64,000 nucleotides of DNA. Origin: Bacillota bacterium. Its GTDB lineage: Bacteria > Bacillota > Bacilli > Alicyclobacillales > SLC66. The notes under the pieces were generated by a model. The model saw nothing but the letters and a program-made list of their open reading frames with translations, did not search any database and was not told where the DNA came from. A program made the translations under genes and the position numbers. Shown here one piece after another: positions 1 to 7,786 of the stretch. Numbering within the stretch: position 1 is the first letter of the stretch; the number at the start of each line of letters is the position of its first letter. The DNA lies in the NCBI GenBank assembly GCA_021821085.1, contig JAKACV010000001.1, positions 56,977 through 120,976 on the forward strand, written 5' to 3'.

Positions 1-570
1 TTTACCTGCAACAGGAACTACCCGTGGATCCGCCGTATAAACACCTTCTACATCCGTATAGATTTCACAGCGATCAGCCCGTAATGCAGCTGCAATGGCC
101 ACCGCAGTCGTATCTGACCCCCCACGTCCAAGCGTCGTGATTTCACCGTCATGAATCCCTTGAAAGCCTGCAATTACAGGTACAATACCGCTCGCAAGCA
201 ATGCATCTAAGCGCGCCGTATCAATCGATTCAATGCGAGCCGCACCATGTACTGCTTCCGTACGGATCCCCGCCTGCCAACCCGTCATAGATTGCGACTG
301 AATTCCTTTCGCTTGAAGCGCCATTGCTACTAGAGCAATTGAAACTTGTTCTCCTGTCGCTAACAAAGCATCCATTTCACGACGATTGGGTTCGTTCATC
401 ATCTGATTTGCTAGGTCTACAAGACCATCCGTGGAATGACCCATGGCAGAAACAACAACCACACAGCGGATTCCCGATTGCACCGTCGCTGCAACTCGTT
501 CTGCCACCGCACGAATCCGTTCCGCGGTGCCAACGGATGTCCCCCCGTATTTTTGTACAATGACCGTCAT
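1..570 (-). CDS. lysC: Aspartate kinase, N-terminal part (runs off the left edge)
   Basis: Aspartokinase phosphorylates L-aspartate, the first step towards lysine (and diaminopimelate/dipicolinate), threonine and methionine. The 190 visible residues begin [14 protein letters not shown], the nucleotide-binding signature of the family. They continue through the [13 protein letters not shown] segment to the start of the [12 protein letters not shown] region. The C-terminal ACT domains lie outside the window. I chose the ATG at 570 rather than the adjacent ATG at 573, because an AGGAG then sits 7 bases upstream. Lysine is a feedback effector of many family members, but no lysine riboswitch is evident in the short upstream region. 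Identity is secure; which isozyme it is cannot be told. Confidence 0.95.
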   Translation of the reverse strand, partial: MTVIVQKYGGTSVGTAERIRAVAERVAATVQSGIRCVVVVSAMGHSTDGLVDLANQMMNEPNRREMDALLATGEQVSIALVAMALQAKGIQSQSMTGWQAGIRTEAVHGAARIESIDTARLDALLASGIVPVIAGFQGIHDGEITTLGRGGSDTTAVAIAAALRADRCEIYTDVEGVYTADPRVVPVAGK

Positions 571-668
571 CATTACACTCCTATCTCTTTTTCATAAGAT
601 TGCATAGTTATGCAAGACATCCTATCATATTTTCGACTAAACGCTAACCCATTCCAGTACAGTATCCT

Positions 669-721
669 AAAAAACATACAAAAACCCGTGCCGCCAACAG
701 TTGAATCAATCGGCAACACGG
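669..721 (-). terminator. Rho-independent terminator of the pspA gene
   Basis: On the minus strand a 10-bp stem (arms at 721-712 and 695-686, two G-U pairs) closes a 16-base loop. It is followed by GTTTTTG and then a second T run. It lies 40 bases past the pspA stop codon and upstream of aspartokinase, so it separates the two leftward units. Confidence 0.75.
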
Positions 722-760
722 ATCCCGTCTACATCATGCACTTTTTTTGCAAGAGCCTGC

Positions 761-1369
761 TTATTCGCCGTCTTTTGTCTCTCGTAACAAGCGTTCAAAT
801 TCCTGATCAATAGACTCTGTCAATTCCACGCGCGCTTCAGCTAACCGCGCTTCATCTTGCGCCTTCGTCAATACGTTTTCTTTCGCATCTTGCGCCATGG
901 CTAACGCCTTTTGTACAGCGAGCGCCCCCTGCGCTGAAGCTAATCGCGTTTGCGCCTCATCGCGCGCGTCGCGAAACGCTCGAACATGCTCACTTAGTTC
1001 TTCCACCGCATCCTGTAAATGCTCCAATTTCTGCTGTAACGTCTGCTCGTGTTCCTTCAATGCAACTCGTTTTTCTTTCAACGGTTGACGCTTTTGCAAG
1101 CGTTCGCGCGCACGCACTTCATCTCCTTGCTGCAGTGCCTGCTTTGCCTCGTCTTCATACCCAGCGAGACGTACGTCCAGTTGTTCAATCTCGTGCTGCA
1201 CCCGCACCTTTGCCGCAGCGATCTCCCCAACCATCCGCTTCACTTCGCCCACCTGTACAATCATCTCTTGAAAAGTGATTTGTACTTGCATATGCGGATC
1301 GTTATGCTGCTCTTTACGGTCCTCTATACCTGCTTGCACAATCTTTGCGGCGCGTTTAAAAATCCCCAT
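761..1369 (-). CDS. pspA: PspA/IM30 (Vipp1) family membrane-stress protein
   Basis: A 202-residue, almost wholly alpha-helical, highly charged coiled-coil protein beginning MGIFKRAAKIVQAGI, the amphipathic N-terminal helix typical of PspA/IM30/LiaH proteins. The family coats stressed or damaged inner membrane as ESCRT-III-like oligomers. The start at 1369 is preceded by GGAGG at 8 bases; an ATG at 1384 overlaps that ribosome-binding site and is rejected. The neighbours upstream in the same direction are two tandem YbjQ-domain proteins, and co-transcription is possible. The gene ends at a clear terminator. Family assignment is firm; involvement in envelope stress is inferred from the family. 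Confidence 0.88.
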   Translation of the reverse strand: MGIFKRAAKIVQAGIEDRKEQHNDPHMQVQITFQEMIVQVGEVKRMVGEIAAAKVRVQHEIEQLDVRLAGYEDEAKQALQQGDEVRARERLQKRQPLKEKRVALKEHEQTLQQKLEHLQDAVEELSEHVRAFRDARDEAQTRLASAQGALAVQKALAMAQDAKENVLTKAQDEARLAEARVELTESIDQEFERLLRETKDGE

Positions 1370-1420
1370 GCAATCCGCCTCCATAAGACTGTCTTCACAT
1401 AAACAACGACAAACGCCCTG

Positions 1421-2236
1421 TTAGTCGTTAAGTGAGAGTACAATTTGCGGTGTGGGAATCGTGTGATCACTCGAAGTGGGAACCACTGCAGTTCCGACAG
1501 CAAAAAACTCGATCACGTGACTCCCCCAACCATGACTTTTTTCGTGCAAATGAACACCTACAATCCCCTCCGCCTTTGCACTATGCGCCTCCGTTTGCAT
1601 GCGTTCCATAGCCAATTCGCGCGCATCGTAGAGTGCCTGCGTAAAGTTGGTCATCTCGCAATTTTGCCCTGCCGTACGCAAAAACTGACGAAATCCTTGA
1701 TGCGCCACATGATACACACAGCTACCCATGACGAGCGAAAGAGGACGATAACCCGCGCGCAACAATGCCCAAAAATCTTGACCAGACAAGTCACTTGTAA
1801 ATGGCTTGCCATTTGCCATGCGATAATTGCCTTTATTGCGCGCAGCAACGGCGGTTCCGACAGCGATAAATTCAGCGAGATCTTCGCCCCATTCATACCG
1901 TCCAACCTCAAGACGAACGCCTACTACACCGTCCGCACCAAGGGATTGCGCCTCTTCCTCCATGCGCGACATAGCAAGTTCACGAGCATGGTACATCGCT
2001 TGACTCAGCACTTGCATCTCTTCATTGTTGCGAAAGTTCGCTTGTTGAAACCCAATGTGATAAATCGAACTCCCAACGACCATGCCAATTGGTTCAAAAC
2101 CTGCTTCGCGCACAAGTAAAAACTCATTGACCGTAAGATCACTTGTAAATACACCACCAGGATGATTGGCATCCCTCAATCCGGCCAGACGTTCTAGCGC
2201 ATGTTTTGGTAAATCATTAAACTGCTGATCTGCCAT
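1421..2236 (-). CDS. Tandem YbjQ-like (UPF0145) heavy-metal-binding-domain protein
   Basis: 271 residues consisting of two copies of one domain, at about 28-130 and 145-260. Each copy starts FTSDL, runs through a G-x-V-x-G-S-x-x-Y-H motif, then a helix ending AR-ELAM-RM, then GA-GVVGV and a closing (I/F)AVGTAV strand. This pattern matches the YbjQ/UPF0145 putative heavy-metal-binding fold, usually a single ~105-residue domain that forms pentamers. The ATG at 2236 has AGGAGG upstream. It follows a second, longer tandem YbjQ gene by 30 bases, so the pair is likely one operon. The biochemical role of the family is not established, and metal binding here is inference. Confidence 0.7.
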   Translation of the reverse strand: MADQQFNDLPKHALERLAGLRDANHPGGVFTSDLTVNEFLLVREAGFEPIGMVVGSSIYHIGFQQANFRNNEEMQVLSQAMYHARELAMSRMEEEAQSLGADGVVGVRLEVGRYEWGEDLAEFIAVGTAVAARNKGNYRMANGKPFTSDLSGQDFWALLRAGYRPLSLVMGSCVYHVAHQGFRQFLRTAGQNCEMTNFTQALYDARELAMERMQTEAHSAKAEGIVGVHLHEKSHGWGSHVIEFFAVGTAVVPTSSDHTIPTPQIVLSLND

Positions 2237-2266
2237 AGCTCGAGCCTCCTATGTACATCACATGAT

Positions 2267-3259
2267 TTATGAATTCAAGTCAAACACTGACTCAATCGTC
2301 AGATGTGTCGCCGCATGAGGTTCAACCTGCAAAATTGCTGTTCCCAACGTGGTGACCTCTATAATGTGATCGATAATCTCCTCGCCTTCTTCCGTCGCAG
2401 CGCCCCTAGACACTTCCTCAACGCGCAAGGCAAAGTCAGCCCCAACCACTCCTGTTGCACCAAGCCGCGCCATATCCTCACGTAACTTACGCATCGCGAG
2501 ATGCCTCGCTTGATACACCCCCTGCGTAAAACCTCGCATCTCCTGATTGTACCAACTGTGCTCTTGACGCATGTCATACCAATCGGTCTGCAAGTAGTAC
2601 ACAGTGGCGCCCAAAGCCAACCCAACAGGCAATTGCCCTGCGGCAATCAGACGAACAAAATCTTGACCGGACACTGAACAGATCACCGGTGTGTCGAACT
2701 TTGGCAGACCCTCAATTTGCACCGCCGTCCCGAAACACACAAATTCAATTATCCCATCCTTTGGCTCATACCCTTTTGCATCCATCCGAAATCCTACTAC
2801 TGCATTGGCGCCAAGCATGGCCGCCTCTTGCAACAAACGAGTGATTGCAAGCCTTCGTCCTTCATAGAGCGCTCGGGTAGGCGCTTGCAACTCCCGCGAA
2901 GCCGAAAAATATCCACCAAAGCCCGTTGCAGTCGGTGTGCTTACATACCCTATCTGATAATAGGAACTGCCCATCACCTGCCCAAGCGGTTGCAATTTAT
3001 AACGCTTGAGTGACAGCCACTCGTTGACACTCAAGTCACTGGTCCATGGTAGTTGCTGTGCACGTTGACTTGTCAACCGCTGGACGACATTTGGCGGCAG
3101 TTGTCCATGTTCAAGCGCCTGCAATGTACGCGCCGACCGCTCCATTTCCTCTTGTCTTAACCTTTGTAAATCCAATTTTGGCGGCAATGAGCGATTCACT
3201 GCTCCATCTTGCTCATCTTCGCGCTTACCTGACAAAAAGCCAAAGCGTAAACGGAACAT
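2267..3259 (-). CDS. Second tandem YbjQ-like (UPF0145) domain protein
   Basis: 330 residues. A charged N-terminal ~70-residue leader precedes two YbjQ-type domains (about 72-185 and 192-318). Repeats start WTSDLSVNEWLSLKRY and SVSGQDFVRLIAAG, contain LGQVMGSSYYQIGY and VGLALGATVYYLQ, and end in FGTAVQIEG and LGTAILQVE. It is a diverged paralogue of the gene immediately downstream, so four YbjQ-like units are encoded in 1.8 kb. GAGGTGGGG precedes the ATG. Function is unknown; co-location with pspA suggests, but does not prove, an envelope or metal-stress link. Confidence 0.7.
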   Translation of the reverse strand: MFRLRFGFLSGKREDEQDGAVNRSLPPKLDLQRLRQEEMERSARTLQALEHGQLPPNVVQRLTSQRAQQLPWTSDLSVNEWLSLKRYKLQPLGQVMGSSYYQIGYVSTPTATGFGGYFSASRELQAPTRALYEGRRLAITRLLQEAAMLGANAVVGFRMDAKGYEPKDGIIEFVCFGTAVQIEGLPKFDTPVICSVSGQDFVRLIAAGQLPVGLALGATVYYLQTDWYDMRQEHSWYNQEMRGFTQGVYQARHLAMRKLREDMARLGATGVVGADFALRVEEVSRGAATEEGEEIIDHIIEVTTLGTAILQVEPHAATHLTIESVFDLNS

Positions 3260-3301
3260 TTCCCCACCTCCGCACGCGCATCATTCATCGCATTTCCTAC
3301 A

Positions 3302-3682
3302 TTATAACAAAAAATCTTCAAGAGACTGTCGCGTCTCTTCATGTTCATTTGCATATACACCAATGGATTGGGATAACTCATGTAACCATTCTTTCACTGA
3401 TAAAACTTCACTGGAAAGTACGATCCCGCGAACTGTTTTCGCCTTGCGAGCAACTATTTTGGCTCCATCAAGCGTAACAATAAAAGTATCTGCTCCTAAT
3501 TGCAATTCAATCTTTACAACATGCTGAACTTTGCTAAACAATTTTCGATTCCGTGTAACTACAACCACATCAGGAAGCGATTTTTCCAAACGGACGGCAA
3601 GTGCTTCAATATAAGCAAGTTCATCATCATGGTTGTGCCGCCATGATGCGGCATTTAAATCAAACTGAAGGTCGTTCTCCAT
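3302..3682 (-). CDS. Hypothetical protein, 126 residues
   Basis: I do not recognise a family. The protein is soluble, acidic at both ends, and has an alternating hydrophobic strand pattern in the middle (VVVVTRNRKLF, VVKIELQLGADTFIVTLDG, GIVLSSEVLSVKEWL), suggesting a small alpha/beta fold. It lies 42 bases upstream of the two YbjQ-domain genes in the same direction and probably belongs to their operon. Only a weak GGTGAG ribosome-binding site precedes the ATG at 3682. Clean length and conserved spacing favour a real gene. Confidence 0.6.
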   Translation of the reverse strand: MENDLQFDLNAASWRHNHDDELAYIEALAVRLEKSLPDVVVVTRNRKLFSKVQHVVKIELQLGADTFIVTLDGAKIVARKAKTVRGIVLSSEVLSVKEWLHELSQSIGVYANEHEETRQSLEDFLL

Positions 3683-3751
3683 CGTCGTCTCACCACCCTC
3701 GACGAAACTACACGTGCACTACCTTACATACGCAAAAAACGACAAAAGGTT

Positions 3752-4559
3752 TCATCGTTTTTTCCTTGTTTCCCTATCTTGACGCAGTTTTTTTTGCGAG
3801 CGCACATATGCGAGCGCATTCTCTACGCCCTCCCATGAATTCCGAAAAACTGCAGTATATCGAATAGCCTCAGATTCATCCCCCGGAGTTGCTTCACGTG
3901 GCATTGTCTGCGGAAGTTCACGTAGTTGCAAAAGATAATCCAGGACAAATACATTGTGTCTACGTGCTGCTAAAAATGCCGAGCGCGACATTAATGAATC
4001 CCCCTGCAGGGCGAAGATAGCGAGTAATTTACCATAAAGAAAGACTGTAGATTGCTCCTCCTCATAGCTCTCTATCAAATCATAGGCATCTTGGAAGCGA
4101 TGGTCATCGAGCATCGCCTTTAAAAGAATATACCGAATGCCCTGCGGATCTGTGCGATTCAGTTCCAGCGTTTCACTAAACACCCGAACTGCCTCATCTC
4201 GCTCGCCAATTTCCCATAAAACTTGACCGTAGGCCGAACACGCCTGCATATATGGGCGTGTTTCCGGTAAAGTCCCAAACTCTCCTTTCCACTCTTCCCT
4301 ATGATCTGCAAATAGGCGATCTCCTGCAGCCACTGCCTCACGCAAATACTCTTTGCTTTCCTCAAAGTTATCTGCAGCATCCTGAGCGAGCAATAACCAC
4401 GCTTCTATACAATTATGCGAAAGTTCCAATGCTTGCTTCGCAATATCCGCGCGCCGATTTGGATCTAATTCGCCTATAGCCTTCTGTAATAAGTCAGTTG
4501 CTTCAGTTAAACCCACTAGTTGATCTTGCGATCCTACTGTCGGTTGCCCCTTCTTTACC
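3752..4559 (-). CDS. Tetratricopeptide-repeat protein
   Basis: About 269 residues (coding from the GTG at 4561). The body is helical hairpins of TPR type: helices around AWLLLAQDA, EYLREAVAAGDRLF, AYGQVLWEIGERDEAVRVFSETL, ILLKAMLDDHRFQDAYDLI and LYGKLLAIFALQGD. The C-terminus is strongly basic (about 20 residues rich in K and R). AGGAGG precedes the GTG at 7 bases. No enzymatic motif is present, so a protein-binding scaffold role is the only supportable statement. Its C-terminus ends 69 bases from the hypothetical gene at 3682. Confidence 0.75.
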
Positions 4560-4723
4560 ACACATTCTCCTCCTACCGCCTGACCACTGCCAAATCAAGT
4601 TCACTTTTAAATCGAACTCTGTCAGGCGCTACCCTCGTATACCATTATCATAACACAAGAAAGCCATCCATCCCTCACAAGAAGGTCGATCATAGAAGGT
4701 AAAGAACTATCTATAAAGCATCA

Positions 4724-5548
4724 TCAAACTTCTTCATTTTGCATTTCCATGATCTCCGAATGTTCACGCGCCTCCTCTTCGCGTAATTGAGCCATCCGCT
4801 CATCCTTATCCAATCCCATTATATGAACTTTTTTCTCAATATCGTGAGTTAATTCTTGAAGAATCTGATATCCATCAATCCCTACAATTCTTGCCTCATC
4901 CTGCAATCTTTTCAACATGCCCTGCATGATAAAAAGCAAATCATCACGCATAGTTAACAATCGATCTCGGACCTCATGAGGCATCTCATCGCGCAAAGAG
5001 CCGATATAATATTCCGCAAAGGCCTGATGGCGAGCCTCATCCAATATAATTCGCGTAGATAACTGTCCGAATAACGTATTGGGGAATAATTTGCGAAATG
5101 CACCATAAAAGTTTTTTGCAAACAAATCGCTAATTAAAATACCGAAAAGCCAATCCAGCCTGTTTTTCGACTTCAATAATCGATAATGATAACGAAACAT
5201 CTCACGCAAATCCCGCAGTTCAAGGGGTCTTTTCCCAATCAAACGATAGACCTTTGTGAGCATTTCAAAATGCCGAGCTTCATCTAACATAAACGTTGTA
5301 ATATACAGTTGTGCACTCGTCTCATGAGCTTCAACAAAGTGAGGTAAAATGGTTGAAGCACCCAGCATAGCCGTTTGTTCCCCTAGATAGACAGGAGTTA
5401 AAATATGTGCAAACGCTGTGGCTTCCGCATCGTCAAGATGAAATGAAAGTTCCCAATCGAAATCACTGGAGGACCATTGGCCTTTAACCCCTTTGTGAAA
5501 TAGCTGAAGAATCGGATCCTCTTCATTTAGGTCAGGATATACGCGCAA
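4724..5548 (-). CDS. Ferritin-like di-iron protein of the ribonucleotide-reductase R2 / R2-like oxidase type
   Basis: 274 residues with a four-helix di-iron signature: E57 in a GEQTAML helix, then D-E90-A-R-H93, then D141 in the third helix, then D-E171-A-R-H174. The doubled DE-x-x-H motif with one acidic residue ~30 positions before each copy is that of R2-like and AurF-like oxidases; here the third ligand would be Asp rather than the usual Glu. The start is a TTG at 5548 with GGGGGG upstream at 9 bases. No large (R1) subunit or redox partner is adjacent, so it is more likely a stand-alone oxidase or oxygenase than a reductase subunit. The substrate is unknown. Confidence 0.72.
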   Translation of the reverse strand: MRVYPDLNEEDPILQLFHKGVKGQWSSSDFDWELSFHLDDAEATAFAHILTPVYLGEQTAMLGASTILPHFVEAHETSAQLYITTFMLDEARHFEMLTKVYRLIGKRPLELRDLREMFRYHYRLLKSKNRLDWLFGILISDLFAKNFYGAFRKLFPNTLFGQLSTRIILDEARHQAFAEYYIGSLRDEMPHEVRDRLLTMRDDLLFIMQGMLKRLQDEARIVGIDGYQILQELTHDIEKKVHIMGLDKDERMAQLREEEAREHSEIMEMQNEEV

Positions 5549-5667
5549 CGTGATCGTCCCCCCTCACAAAAATCTACATCTTTCCATTTTATTGTACTCT
5601 GTGAACGGGGGACAGACAACCGCAAGGCGAAGATTAGATCGATTTACCCGATGGTTGATCCGGTATC

Positions 5668-5970
5668 TTATCCCCGTAGCACACGATTTTGTTTCGATAA
5701 ATCCTCTGTTGTTTTATTGAATGAACTTTTTGTGGAGGATAAGTCATAACGGGAACGACTCATCTTACGTTCCTTGTCAGCCCCTAGAACAAACCACAAA
5801 TTCGCCCCCATAACAAGCAGCGCAAAAGAAACCCATACGATCGTAAATACACCTGCCTGCCCCCGTAGAAAATGGGGTAACCGCGGAAGCATCACATATA
5901 ATATGCCTAATACAGCGAGCACATATAAACCAGACACGCCTGGTCTCACACGTTTAGTTGGTCGAAACAT
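5668..5970 (-). CDS. Small integral membrane protein with two transmembrane helices
   Basis: About 100 residues: a short basic N-terminus (MFRPTKRVRPG), two hydrophobic helices (about 12-30 and 42-62), then a polar, Ser/Lys-rich cytosolic tail. I chose the ATG at 5970 because GGGGGG sits 6 bases before it; longer starts at 5976 or 6009 are possible. No family recognised. It is monocistronic between the ferritin-like gene and the divergent DUF3243 gene. Confidence 0.6.
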   Translation of the reverse strand: MFRPTKRVRPGVSGLYVLAVLGILYVMLPRLPHFLRGQAGVFTIVWVSFALLVMGANLWFVLGADKERKMSRSRYDLSSTKSSFNKTTEDLSKQNRVLRG

Positions 5971-6159
5971 AGCCATCCCCCCATTTCCCCATAAAGACAA
6001 CTCCATCATTGATACCTATGCACTGGCTACACATTTTCAGACCTTAAAAAATCCCCCTATCTTATGAGGAATCGCCAACATGCCGTGCATAAAAACCAAA
6101 ACGGACGCAAACAATAGCATAGTATTATAGCAATATGAGTTCTGAGGGGGTACACTTGG

Positions 6160-6474
6160 ATGGATCAAACTCCAGAAAACACGATCAAAAGCTCTGTTGA
6201 GCATGCAGTGACGTCCGGTGAAGTATTGGATGATTTTGGAAAATGGCGTGAGTTTCTCGGAACTCAGGTGCAACGTGCACAGAGCATGGGGGTATCAGAG
6301 CAACATATCGACGACGCGGCGTACAAATTGGGCGAATACCTCGCCGGTAAAATTGATCCAAAAAATCCACAAGAACGTCTTCTAAAGCAAATGTGGGATG
6401 CGAGTCCCAAAGAAGACCAACGTGCTCTCGCGCGAATTATGGTCAACGTGACGTCCAACCAAACAACGCACTAA
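6160..6474 (+). CDS. DUF3243 domain protein
   Basis: 104 residues matching the pattern of the small Bacillota DUF3243 family. It has a helical N-terminus (DDFGKWREFLGTQVQRAQSMG), the invariant-looking DDAAYKLGEYLA segment, then DPKNPQERLLKQMWD and EDQRALARIMV. The family is widespread in spore-formers and has no assigned biochemical function. GAGGGGG lies 9 bases before the ATG. It converges on the UPF0173 hydrolase gene, with a shared bidirectional terminator between them. Confidence 0.85.
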   Translation: MDQTPENTIKSSVEHAVTSGEVLDDFGKWREFLGTQVQRAQSMGVSEQHIDDAAYKLGEYLAGKIDPKNPQERLLKQMWDASPKEDQRALARIMVNVTSNQTTH

Positions 6475-6508
6475 TCGGGGACTGAAATCGTTCAATCTCA
6501 TAAACCAG

Positions 6509-6553
6509 AATAGATAAGAGCAGAGCCACCGACCAGTTCTGCTCTTATCTATT
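6509..6553. terminator. Bidirectional terminator
   Basis: A perfect 16-bp inverted repeat (6509-6524 and 6538-6553) with a 13-base loop lies between the convergent DUF3243 and UPF0173 genes. The arms begin AATAG and end CTATT, so each strand ends with an A/T-rich run after the stem. Confidence 0.75.
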
Positions 6554-6561
6554 GAACACCT

Positions 6562-7245
6562 TCATACAGATATGGTTTCTCCTGGCTTTAACGCCTGTCC
6601 TTTGATCCCTTTATGCGCTAACTGACGCACAAACGATGCAGCATCCTGCGCAATTAGCGGAAAAGTATCATAGTGCATTGGGATGACTGTCTTCGCTTTG
6701 ATCCACTCTGCAGCGAGTAAAGCGTCTTCTGGTCCCATCGTGAAATTATCGCCAATGGGCAAAGCGGCGACATCGATCCGATTTAATTCCCCAAGAAGTT
6801 TCATATCACCAAATAACGCTGTATCCCCGGAATGGTAGAATGTTTTCCCAGCTGCCGAAAATAAAATTCCGGCAGGATTCCCCCCATAGAGCAGCCCAGT
6901 TTCCGTTTCAATGGCAGCCCCATGAAAGGCAAGTGTGAACTTCACTCGTCCAAATGGAAACACATGTGATCCACCGAGATGCATCGGATGTGTGGGGATG
7001 CCTTGTTGTGAAAGCCATGTTGCTAATTCATAAACTGCGACGACTGTAGCTCCCGTACGCTTTGCGATGGCAATCGTATCACCGACGTGATCGGCATGAG
7101 CATGCGTGAGCAAAATCGCATCCGCTTGAACTTCATCCGCCTTGACCGGCGAATTCGGATTTCCTGTAAGAAAGGGGTCGAAGAGAATGTGATGCGACTC
7201 TGTCTCAACAACAAAACTAGAATGACCAAGATAAGTGATCTTCAT
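6562..7245 (-). CDS. ytkL: UPF0173 metal-dependent hydrolase (metallo-beta-lactamase fold)
   Basis: 227 residues with the metallo-beta-lactamase core. The H-x-H-x-D-H motif (THAHADHVGD, near residue 47), the FYHSGDTALF segment, and a late MHYDTFP histidine complete the binuclear metal site. Start MKITYLGHSSF and the conserved LPIGDNFTMGPEDA stretch are those of the UPF0173/YtkL family. The family has general phosphoesterase/lactamase-like folds without an agreed physiological substrate. It follows yheA in the same direction with 25 bases between them, suggesting an operon. Confidence 0.88.
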   Translation of the reverse strand: MKITYLGHSSFVVETESHHILFDPFLTGNPNSPVKADEVQADAILLTHAHADHVGDTIAIAKRTGATVVAVYELATWLSQQGIPTHPMHLGGSHVFPFGRVKFTLAFHGAAIETETGLLYGGNPAGILFSAAGKTFYHSGDTALFGDMKLLGELNRIDVAALPIGDNFTMGPEDALLAAEWIKAKTVIPMHYDTFPLIAQDAASFVRQLAHKGIKGQALKPGETISV

Positions 7246-7270
7246 CGTACACTTCTCCTCTGCGCATGAG

Positions 7271-7612
7271 TTATGGTGCGATCATTACCTCTTCAAGTGC
7301 ATCTGCCAAGATTTTTTGAATGTCTTGTACAATCACTCCAAATTGGTACTCAGAGCGCAAATAATCACGCACAGTTGTATGCAATTGAAGCACGTCATAC
7401 AACTTTTGCAATTCCTCCTGATCTTGCTGTGTAGGCTCTTCACCAATCAAGCGTTTGCGTTCGAAATCCAACTGTTTCATGTGAAAATCTGTGATCATTC
7501 GCTTTGCTTGCTCATCGCCGCCCACTTGATCAACAGCGGTTTTCATCATCCGAAACTCTTCTGAGTCCTTGAGTGCGCGAACTAATTCATGTGCCTTATC
7601 ATACAGATTCAT
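7271..7612 (-). CDS. yheA: YlbF/YheA family protein (UPF0342)
   Basis: 113 residues, entirely helical and acidic, with the SEEFRMMKTAVDQVGGDEQAKRMITDF pattern of the YlbF/YmcA/YheA group and a YheA-like C-terminal helix (VIVQDIQKILADALEE). YlbF and YmcA form a complex that influences RNase Y processing and development in Bacillus; the role of YheA is not established. A sigma-A type promoter (TTGTTG, 16 bases, TATACT) is visible upstream on the minus strand. Confidence 0.8.
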   Translation of the reverse strand: MNLYDKAHELVRALKDSEEFRMMKTAVDQVGGDEQAKRMITDFHMKQLDFERKRLIGEEPTQQDQEELQKLYDVLQLHTTVRDYLRSEYQFGVIVQDIQKILADALEEVMIAP

Positions 7613-7647
7613 CCAATCCCTCCAACCAGTCGCCTTTCTTCATTACA

Positions 7648-7675
7648 AGTATAATCCATGTCTCTATTACAACAA
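7648..7675 (-). promoter_or_regulatory. Probable sigma-A promoter of yheA-ytkL
   Basis: On the minus strand TTGTTG (7675-7670) and TATACT (7653-7648) are separated by 16 bases, 36 bases before the yheA start. Confidence 0.55.
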
Positions 7676-7710
7676 AGCAGAAAACATTTTATAAAGTTAC
7701 TCAACTGACT

Positions 7711-7738
7711 TTGTCCAGGTCTTTATTTCTGGCATAAT
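7711..7738 (+). promoter_or_regulatory. Probable sigma-A promoter of tkt-tal
   Basis: TTGTCC (7711-7716) and CATAAT (7733-7738) are separated by 16 bases and lie 49 bases before the transketolase start, divergent from the yheA promoter. Confidence 0.55.
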
Positions 7739-7786
7739 AGAATCATTATGGTGAAATAGTGCCTTCAAGGAGGACGATGCGAATTT

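Noticed and set aside
1445..2119. 224-codon rightward frame opposite the YbjQ-domain gene
   Set aside because: Its product has no fold-like pattern and no ribosome-binding site; the minus strand codes a recognisable repeat protein.
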